Made by a program: the position numbers and the translations under genes. The notes below the pieces were generated by a model that was given only the letters and a program-made list of their open reading frames with translations, was not told where the DNA came from and ran no database searches. 64,000 nt of DNA from Streptomyces sp. 135 (lineage in GTDB: Bacteria; Actinomycetota; Actinomycetes; Streptomycetales; Streptomycetaceae). Within the stretch, counting starts at the first letter, position 1. Each line of letters starts with the position of its first letter. Positions 57,981 through 64,000 of this stretch are shown piece after piece. The stretch lies in contig NZ_CP075691.1 in the NCBI RefSeq assembly GCF_020026305.1, forward strand, positions 7,283,415 to 7,347,414. The letters run 5' to 3'.

Positions 57981-59078
57981 TCACACCACCCGGAACTCCT
58001 CCACCTCGTCCGTGCGCAGCTCCAGGCCGAGCCCGACGCCGCCCTCGGGGCGGACCACGCCGCCGGTCGGGTCCAGCGCGCCGTCGAAGAACATCGACTC
58101 GATCCGCACATGGTCGTGGAACCACTCGACGTGCCGCAGATTGGGCACGCACGCGGCGACCGCGGCATGCGCGTGCGGCGCGCCCAGTGCCGAGACCTCC
58201 AGGCCGTGCGCCTGCGCCAGGGCCGCCGCGCGTAACCACTCCGTCAGGCCGCCGCAGCGCGTCGCGTCGACCTGGAGGCAGTCCACGGAGGGGATCATGC
58301 GCGCGAAGTAGGGCAGGTCGTAGCCGTACGCGCCCGCCGTCACGTCACACACCAGCGCGTCCCTGACCTGCGCGAGCCCTTGCAGGTCGTCCGAGGACAC
58401 CGGTTCCTCGAACCAGCCCACGCCGTGCTCGGCGAGCACCCTGCCCACCCGCACCGCCTGCTTGCGCGTGTAGCCGCCGTTGGCGTCGACGTACAACTCG
58501 GCCTGGGGCCCGATGACTTCACGCGCGGTGCGGACCCGCGACACGTCACGGGCCGCCGCCCGCCCCCAGCGCTCCCCGACCTTGATCTTGACGCGCGGGA
58601 TGCGCTGACCGTGCACCCAGCCGTTGAGCTGCGCCGCCAGATGCGTGTCGTGGTACGTGGTGAAGCCGCCGCTGCCGTAGACGGGCACCTCGTCGCGGGC
58701 CGCCCCGAGGAGACGTACGAGAGGCAGCTCCAGGAGGCGGGCCTTCAGATCCCACAGGGCGATGTCGACCGCCGAGATCGCGCAGGCCGCGGCGCCGGGG
58801 CGGCCGGTGTTGCGGACCGCCTGCACCATGGCGTCGTGCGCGGCGGGCACGTCGAGGGCGTCGCGCCCCACGATGACCGGGGTCAGCTGCTCGTCGACCA
58901 GGGCGGCGACGGAAACGGGTGCGTAGGTCCAGCCGGTGCCCGTCGCGTCGCCCGCGGTGATCTCGACGATGACGATCGTCGTCGTGTCCCAGGCGAAGGT
59001 GCCGTCCGCCTCTGGCGCGTCCGCGGGCACCGTGTACGCGGAGACGACGGGCCGTTCGATGGAGACTGCGTCCTTCAT
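57981..59078 (-). CDS. enolase-superfamily enzyme (mandelate racemase/muconate lactonizing type)
   Basis: A 365-residue barrel enzyme acting by proton abstraction next to a carboxylate. RVKIKVGERWGR gives the KxK acid-base Lys pair, followed by metal ligands in LYVDANGGYTRKQA (Asp), GWFEEPVSSDDL (Glu) and CDVTAGAYGYD (Asp). QVDATRCGGLTEWLRAAALAQAHGLEVSALGAPHAHAAVAA completes the barrel with an active-site His. It is not closely like the galactonate-type enzyme at 21027. Substrate is unknown. It is divergent from the transketolase across 428 bp. Confidence 0.82.
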   Translation of the reverse strand: MKDAVSIERPVVSAYTVPADAPEADGTFAWDTTTIVIVEITAGDATGTGWTYAPVSVAALVDEQLTPVIVGRDALDVPAAHDAMVQAVRNTGRPGAAACAISAVDIALWDLKARLLELPLVRLLGAARDEVPVYGSGGFTTYHDTHLAAQLNGWVHGQRIPRVKIKVGERWGRAAARDVSRVRTAREVIGPQAELYVDANGGYTRKQAVRVGRVLAEHGVGWFEEPVSSDDLQGLAQVRDALVCDVTAGAYGYDLPYFARMIPSVDCLQVDATRCGGLTEWLRAAALAQAHGLEVSALGAPHAHAAVAACVPNLRHVEWFHDHVRIESMFFDGALDPTGGVVRPEGGVGLGLELRTDEVEEFRVV

Positions 59079-59506
59079 CTGGACTTCCTCGGTTCATGGT
59101 TCATGGCGCGGGGATGCGGTGGCCGTACGGGGCGAACGCCCGGGGGAGCGGGGGAGCGGGGGCGGGCAGGGCGCGGCGGCCGAGGGCACGGAAAGGTGCC
59201 TCCGGTGCGGTGGGCGAAGCTGGTCGGATACGGCTTCGGGTAACCCGGAGGAGCGGCGACAAACGGCGTCCGCAGCGGTGCCGACCTCGGATTTCGACAC
59301 CCCGCGGGCGGGCCCGTACGCGCGCCGCCCCGGGCCCCCGCGCCTGCCCGCCCCCGAGTTTGGTGCCCGCCGGGCCGGGCACGCGGGAGGTTCCGACCTC
59401 CCACCTGGGCGGCCACGCCGGGCGAGCGTGTGAGCGCCCCCGCAGACTGGCTCCTGGAGCCGTACCTCCGCGCCCCCGGAGGCCGCCGCACACCAAGGAG
59501 ACCCCC
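59079..59506. other. 428-bp divergent intergenic region
   Basis: Holds a G-quadruplex candidate (59142-59166). The remainder is GC-rich with several long open frames that show no coding signature. Promoters for both flanking genes must lie here, but I find no clear -35/-10 pair. Confidence 0.5.
59142..59166 (+). other. G-quadruplex-forming run
   Basis: Four G-tracts (five, five, five and three G) are separated by loops AGC, AGC and C, a tight G4 pattern. It lies 64 bp before the enolase-type start (on the template side) and 340 bp before the transketolase. Confidence 0.55.
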
Positions 59507-61384
59507 ATGACCAGCAGCGATCTGAAAAGCAGTGAACTGAACAGCGGTGAACTCGCCGCCCTCGCCCAGCAGCTGCGCGTCGACTCGGTCCGTGCCGCGG
59601 CCGCCGCCGGCTCCGGGCACCCCACCTCCTCGATGTCCGCAGCCGACCTGATGGCGGTGCTCCTCGGCCGCCACCTCCGCTACGACTTCGACCGCCCCGA
59701 CCATCCGGGCAACGACCGCTTCATCCTCTCCAAGGGCCACGCCTCACCGCTGCTCTACGCGGCGTACAAGGCGGCCGGCGCCCTCACCGACGACGAACTG
59801 CTGACCTTCCGCAAGGAGGGCAGCCGCCTCCAGGGGCATCCGACGCCCCGCGCCCTGCCCTGGGTCGAGGTCGCCACGGGCTCGCTCGGGCAGGGCCTCC
59901 CCGTCGCCGTCGGCATGGCGCTCTCGGGCAAGCGGCTCGAACGGATCCCCTACCGCGTCTGGGTGATGTGCGGCGACAGCGAACTGGCCGAGGGCTCCAT
60001 CTGGGAGGCGGCCGAGCACGCCGGGTTCGAACACCTCGACAACTTGACCGCGATCGTCGACGTCAACCGCCTCGGCCAGCGCGGCCCGACCCGCCACGAG
60101 TGGAACCTCAAGGCCTACGCGGACCGCTTCAAGGCCTTCGACTGGCACGTCATCGAGATCGACGGTCACGACGTCGACGCCATCGACCGCGCCTGCCAGG
60201 AGGCGGGCTCCACCGCGGGGCAGCCGACCGTGATCCTCGCCCGCACCCGCAAGGGCAAGGGCGTCGCCGCCGTCGAGGACCGCGAGGGCAAGCACGGCAA
60301 GCCGCTGCCGGACGCCGACGAGGCCATCGAGGAGCTGGGCGGCGTACGCGAGGTGAGCGTGGAGGTGCGCAAGCCCGCCGCGGCGCGGACCATGCACACG
60401 GTGCGCAGCGGCCACCTCGAACTGCCCCGCCACGAGGTGGGCGAGGACATCGCCACCCGCGACGCCTACGGTCAGGCGCTCACCGCGCTGGGCAGCGCGC
60501 GCGGCGACGTGGTGGCCGTGGACGGCGAGGTCGGCGACTCCACGCGCACGGAGTACTTCGCCAAGGAACACCCCGAGCGGTACTTCGAGTGCTACATCGC
60601 CGAACAGCAGCTCGTGGCCTCCGCCGTCGGCCTCGCGGCGCGCGGCTGGGTGCCGTACGCGACGACGTTCGCGGCGTTCCTCACCCGCGCCCACGACTTC
60701 GTACGGATGGCGGCGATCAGCGGTTCGGGCATCAACCTCGTCGGCTCGCACGCGGGCGTCGCGATCGGCGAGGACGGCCCCTCCCAGATGGGCCTGGAGG
60801 ACCTGGCGCTCTTCCGCGCGGTACACGGCTCCACCGTCCTGTACCCGTGCGACGCCCACCAGACCGGGCGGCTCATCGCCCAGATGGCCGAACTCGACGG
60901 CGTGCGCTACCTGCGTACGTCGCGCGGGGCCACGCCCGTCATCTACGGCCCCGGCGAGGAGTTCCCCATCGGCGGCTCCAAGGTCCTGCGCTCCAGCGAC
61001 GCGGACCGGCTCACGCTCGTCGCCGCCGGCGTGACCCTCCACGAGGCGCTGTCCGCCGCGGAGCTGCTCGAAGGCGAGGGCATCGCGGTGCGCGTCATCG
61101 ACCTGTACTCCGTCAAGCCCGTCGACCGGCGCACCCTGCGCGAGGCGGCCGAACAGACCGGCTGCCTGGTCACCGTCGAGGACCACCGCGAGGAGGGCGG
61201 CCTCGGCGACGCGGTCCTCGACGCGTTCACCGACGGCTCTCCCGTGCCGCGCCTGGTGCGGCTCGCCGTCCGTACGATGCCGGGCTCGGCGTCGCCCGAG
61301 GAGCAGCTGCGCGCGGCGGGCATCGACGCCCAGTCGATCGCGGCGGCGGCGCGGCTCCTGGTGGAGGAGGCGGTGGTGCGCTGA
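59507..61384 (+). CDS. tkt: transketolase
   Basis: Thiamine-diphosphate enzyme of the pentose phosphate pathway, 625 residues in one chain. AAGGAG precedes ATG 59507. GSGHPTSSMSAADLMAVL and LSKGHASPLLYAAYKAAG start the Pyr/PP domains; CGDSELAEGSIWEAAEHAG with IVDVNRLGQRG is the ThDP-Mg motif (GDxxxxEG then N). Second half: DGEVGDSTRTEYFAKEHPERYFECYIAEQQ (catalytic Glu) and GSHAGVAIGEDGPSQMGLEDLALFR. It is shorter than TktA (about 665 residues) and is probably a second, stress- or sugar-linked isozyme, which would help pentose use. Confidence 0.92.
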   Translation: MTSSDLKSSELNSGELAALAQQLRVDSVRAAAAAGSGHPTSSMSAADLMAVLLGRHLRYDFDRPDHPGNDRFILSKGHASPLLYAAYKAAGALTDDELLTFRKEGSRLQGHPTPRALPWVEVATGSLGQGLPVAVGMALSGKRLERIPYRVWVMCGDSELAEGSIWEAAEHAGFEHLDNLTAIVDVNRLGQRGPTRHEWNLKAYADRFKAFDWHVIEIDGHDVDAIDRACQEAGSTAGQPTVILARTRKGKGVAAVEDREGKHGKPLPDADEAIEELGGVREVSVEVRKPAAARTMHTVRSGHLELPRHEVGEDIATRDAYGQALTALGSARGDVVAVDGEVGDSTRTEYFAKEHPERYFECYIAEQQLVASAVGLAARGWVPYATTFAAFLTRAHDFVRMAAISGSGINLVGSHAGVAIGEDGPSQMGLEDLALFRAVHGSTVLYPCDAHQTGRLIAQMAELDGVRYLRTSRGATPVIYGPGEEFPIGGSKVLRSSDADRLTLVAAGVTLHEALSAAELLEGEGIAVRVIDLYSVKPVDRRTLREAAEQTGCLVTVEDHREEGGLGDAVLDAFTDGSPVPRLVRLAVRTMPGSASPEEQLRAAGIDAQSIAAAARLLVEEAVVR

Positions 61385-61408
61385 CACGGCCGCCGGGCGG
61401 CGCCGCCG

Positions 61409-61969
61409 TCAGCGGCGGGGGCGGCGGGCCGCCCTGAACCACGCGTTCGCCGAGGGACGGAACATCAGGGCCACCGCCGCGAGTACGGCCGCCACATGCA
61501 GCGCGCGGCTCCCGCCGAACAGCACGTCGACCGCCCCGAGGTCGTGGAAGGCGGCGCCGAGCGCATGCCCGTCGGCGAGCCACCGCACGGGTTCGATCAC
61601 CAGGGACAGCGTGCCGAGGACGCCGAGCACGCCCGCAAGGGCCAGCCGTGCGCCGTTCCCGCCGCGCCGCATCCGTACCGCGACCAGTACGACCGCCGAG
61701 TACACGGCGACGCGCAGCGCGAGGCCGCCCGCGAGGTCACCGGTGGACGCGTCGCCGTCCGTCATCGCCCTGATGACCGCGAGCACCGTCTCGAAGACGC
61801 CGGCGGCGACCGCGGTGAGCCAGAGCGCGAAGGCCGCCCTGACCGTGGCGGGCGCCGGCGGCTCGTCGGTTCCCGGCAGCATCCGGGGCAGCGGGCGCGG
61901 GTCCTGGGAGCGCGGGCGGGGGCGAGGCAGGTCGGCGTGGCGGGGGCGTGACTCGGGGGCGTGTGTCAT
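61409..61969 (-). CDS. uncharacterised four-helix membrane protein
   Basis: A 186-residue protein with a charged N-terminal 40 residues (many Pro/Arg) and about four membrane spans: AAFALWLTAVAAGVFETVLAV, LALRVAVYSAVVLVAV, LALAGVLGVLGTLSLVI and ALHVAAVLAAVALMF. I do not recognise a family. It converges with tkt and is divergent from the LigD-type gene. Confidence 0.65.
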   Translation of the reverse strand: MTHAPESRPRHADLPRPRPRSQDPRPLPRMLPGTDEPPAPATVRAAFALWLTAVAAGVFETVLAVIRAMTDGDASTGDLAGGLALRVAVYSAVVLVAVRMRRGGNGARLALAGVLGVLGTLSLVIEPVRWLADGHALGAAFHDLGAVDVLFGGSRALHVAAVLAAVALMFRPSANAWFRAARRPRR

Positions 61970-62234
61970 GGCGTTGCCTCACTGCGGGGTCGCTGTTGGG
62001 TGGCGTGGTCCGGCGGTCGCCGAGCCGGGGTGCGACGACTGTGCGATGCCGTCGATCCTTCCGGGCCGGGCGTCTTGGGACACGCCCGCCGTCCCCCGGA
62101 TTCCGGGTGGGGCCAGCCACCCTCCCGACCTGGGTGAACACCACCGTGCCCGGGGGGCCAGGGCGACTACCGGGGCGGCCTCTGGGTACCCGCCCGGCCC
62201 GTCCGACCTGACGGACCGAGCGAAGGGGACCCCC

Positions 62235-63169
62235 ATGAACGACGCACGGACGGTGCGGGTCGGCCGCCGCGCCGTGGCACTCCACCGGCCGGAGAAGATC
62301 CTCTTCCCGGCCCGCGACGCCGACGCCCCGGCCCGCACCGACCCGGGCTACACCAAAGCGGATCTCTTCGACTACTACCGGTCCGTCGCCCCCTTCATGC
62401 TGCCCCACCTACGCGGCCGCCCCCTGATGCTGGAACGCCACCCCGACGGCGTCGACGGCCCCCGCTTCATGCAGAAGGACACCCCGGAGCACTACCCGGA
62501 CTGGATCACCCGCGCCGAGGTCGCCAAGCAGGGCGGCACCGTCACCCACACCGTGTGCGACGACACCGCGACCCTGCTCTTCCTCGCCGACCAGGCCTGC
62601 CTGACCCTGCACCGCTGGCTCTCGCGCACCGGCAGGATCGACCACCCCGACCGGCTGGTCTTCGACCTCGACCCCGCCAAGGACGACTTCGGCGCCGTGC
62701 GCGACGCGGCCCGGCTGCTCGGTGAACTCCTCGACCACATGGGCCTGTTCTCGGCCCTGATGACGACGGGCTCACGCGGACTGCACGTCGTGGTGCCCCT
62801 CAACGGCCACCAAGACTTCGACGACGTACGCGACTTCGCCAAGGACGTCGCCGACACCCTCGCCGCCGCCCACCCCGAGCGGTTCACCACGGCCGCCCGC
62901 AAGCGCGCGGCGACCGGCTCTACCTCGACGTGCAGCGCAACGGGTACGCGCAGACCGCCGTCGCCCCCTTCTCCGTACGCGCCGCGCCGGGTGCGCCGGT
63001 GGCCGTACCGATCGCCTGGGAGCAGCTCGACGACCCGGCCGTGCACGCCCGCCGCTGGACCATCGAGAACGCCGTGGAGCAGGCCCGCTCCGACCCGTGG
63101 GCCGGCGTACCGCGCACCGGACGCGCCCTCGGACCGGCCCGCCGCAAGCTGAGTGCCCTGCGCGGCTGA
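62235..63169 (+). CDS. LigD-type polymerase domain protein (PolDom), frameshifted
   Basis: Stand-alone archaeo-eukaryotic primase-like polymerase related to the LigD PolDom of bacterial end joining. ATG 62235 follows AAGGGGA. Motifs PEKILFPARD, LRGRPLMLERHPDGVDGPRFMQKD, and VFDLDPAKDDF (catalytic Asp-x-Asp) with TTGSRGLHVVVPL are clear. After HPERFTTAARK the frame breaks near 62905. The next frame resumes GDRLYLDVQRNGYAQTAVAPF and runs to KLSALRG at 63169. One missing G in AAG(G)CGCGC explains it. If real, the last third of the domain, with a catalytic Asp in DVQRN, is lost. Confidence 0.78.
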
Positions 63170-63249
63170 ACACGCCCGTCCCCCGCCGCGGATACGGAAC
63201 GGCGGGGTTTGGCCAAGGGCCGTCGGGACACACGTACCGGGAGGTGGAC

Positions 63250-63579
63250 ATGGCCAATACACCACGTAAGACGACAGACCAGAACCAACAGAACCAAGAG
63301 AACGAGCAGAACGAACTGCCGGGTCCGATGGCGGTTCTGCGGGCCGCCCAGACCCAGCTCGCCGAACTCACCGGCATGACGGCCGAATCGGTGTCGTCCT
63401 TCGAACGCACCGAGGAGGGCTGGCTGTTGGAGATCGAGGTCCTCGAACTCGCCCGTGTCCCCGACACGATGAGCCTGCTCGCGAGTTACGAGGTGCGGCT
63501 CGATCCGCAGGGTGAACTCACCGGTTACCGGCGGGTCCGCCGGTACGAGCGCGGACGTTCGGACCCGCACAAGAAGTAG
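63250..63579 (+). CDS. gvpO: gas vesicle protein GvpO
   Basis: A 109-residue accessory protein for gas-vesicle assembly or expression. The Gln/Asn/Glu-rich, disordered N-terminus (about residues 1-25) precedes the Gvp0-domain: AVLRAAQTQLAELTGMTAESVSSFERTEEGWLLEIEVLELARVPDT, followed by MSLLASYEVRLDPQGELTGYRRVRRYERG. GAGGTG sits 4 bases before ATG 63250. It opens a gvp cluster with gvpA 57 bp downstream, the usual Streptomyces order. Confidence 0.92.
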   Translation: MANTPRKTTDQNQQNQENEQNELPGPMAVLRAAQTQLAELTGMTAESVSSFERTEEGWLLEIEVLELARVPDTMSLLASYEVRLDPQGELTGYRRVRRYERGRSDPHKK

Positions 63580-63636
63580 GAAAAGCAAGACAGCCAGGCA
63601 AAGAGAAGCACGGACAAGCAAGGAGGCTCAGTCGGT

Positions 63637-64000
63637 ATGACCGTGGTCCCGGCACAACAGTCCGGCGGCGGAGGCGGCTCCAGCGGCCTGTACGACGTCG
63701 TGGAGCTCATCCTCGACCGAGGACTCGTCATCGACGCCTTCGTACGCGTCTCACTCGTCGGCATCGAGATCCTGAAGGTCGACGTCCGTGTCGTCGTCGC
63801 GAGCGTCGACACCTATCTGCGTTTCGCCGAGGCGTGCAACCGCCTCGACCTGGAATCCGGGCCGAAGAAGGACCCGGGCCTGCCCGACCTCGTGGGCGAG
63901 ATCACGGAGTCCGGCGCCAAGGGCAAGTCCAAGGGCGCGCTCTCCGGGGCGGCCGAGACCATCTCGGACGCCTTCAAGCAGTCCCGTGAGGAAGGCCAGC
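63637..64000 (+). CDS. gvpA: gas vesicle structural protein GvpA (3' end outside window)
   Basis: Shell-forming protein of gas vesicles. AGGAGG lies upstream of ATG 63637. After a Gly-rich N-terminus the conserved amphipathic core is clear: LYDVVELILDRGLVIDAFVRV followed by LVGIEILKVDVRVVVASVDTYLRFAEA. Beyond about residue 75 it carries a Lys/Gly/Ser-rich tail (KDPGLPDLVGEITESGAKGKSKG), longer than in classic GvpA, as in Streptomyces. The window ends within this tail. Confidence 0.93.
   Translation, partial: MTVVPAQQSGGGGGSSGLYDVVELILDRGLVIDAFVRVSLVGIEILKVDVRVVVASVDTYLRFAEACNRLDLESGPKKDPGLPDLVGEITESGAKGKSKGALSGAAETISDAFKQSREEGQ

Noticed and set aside
57734..58366. Pro/Arg-rich ORF over the holin-like tail
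   Set aside because: Low-complexity frame overlapping two real genes; no ribosome site.
1..64000. CRISPR arrays, tRNA/rRNA genes, IS elements
   Set aside because: No regularly spaced repeats, cloverleaf sequences or transposase motifs were seen on either strand by eye; a covariance-model scan would be decisive.

Overview
The DNA is very GC-rich, with strong third-position G/C bias, GTG and TTG starts and tightly overlapping operons. The gene set (ChvE/Mms sugar transport, SMP-30, DppA, GvpO/GvpA, a stand-alone LigD-type polymerase, bL37, an NmtR/CtpJ pair) points to a Streptomyces chromosome, probably an arm. No rRNA, tRNA, CRISPR array, IS element or phage integrase was seen.

Layout. (1) 1-2.7 kb and 9.7-24.1 kb form an arabinan/aldose utilisation island. 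It holds a GH51 arabinofuranosidase (cut by the window edge), two secreted GH43 arabinan hydrolases, an alditol oxidase, an MFS sugar-acid carrier, a secreted aldose epimerase, a ChvE-MmsAB-type sugar ABC importer, a TIM-barrel protein of unknown role, and an oxidative sugar route (dehydrogenase, acid-sugar dehydratase, lactonase) beside an IclR regulator. Three promoters in this island share -35/-10 boxes and a CGAAAT-type operator, so they probably form one regulon. (2) 2.9-9.7 kb, inserted in that island, is a Zur-box-preceded Opp/Nik-type ABC importer with an MFS gene. Its first three genes carry four apparent frameshifts. (3) 24.1-31.8 kb is a compact, probably zinc-regulated locus: FecBCD-type importer, MFS exporter, DUF364-like protein, SbnA-like PLP enzyme, and on the other strand a PduX-like GHMP kinase and a Zur-family regulator. 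A 15-bp Zur-box-like sequence in the divergent promoter is identical to the one before locus 2. I read loci 2 and 3 as uptake and synthesis/export/uptake arms of an NRPS-independent metallophore system, the best candidate for something undescribed here. (4) 32.4-46.1 kb is a lipid-type polyketide locus resembling mycobacterial mmpL/pap/pks loci: MmpL transporter, wax-ester-synthase/Pap-like acyltransferase, extended SDR reductase, a single-module KS-AT-DH-cMT-ER-KR-ACP synthase without thioesterase, and the C-terminal remnant of a flavin monooxygenase. (5) 46.2-48.7 kb is a P1B-4 metal ATPase with its NmtR-type sensor. (6) 48.7-56.6 kb holds a quinone reductase, a coupled peptide-degrading operon (DppA, M20, S9, LD-carboxypeptidase) and a secreted S15 hydrolase. 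(7) 56.6-64 kb holds a glyoxalase-fold protein, the 25-codon bL37 gene, a holin-like membrane protein, an enolase-superfamily enzyme, a transketolase, a membrane protein, a frameshifted LigD polymerase and the start of a gas-vesicle cluster.

Caution: the broken frames in the SBP, permease, first ATPase, LigD and perhaps the Zur gene are mostly consistent with single missing bases in G/C runs. Read-level checking is needed to separate real decay from sequencing error. All functions are inferred from sequence recall; no search was run.
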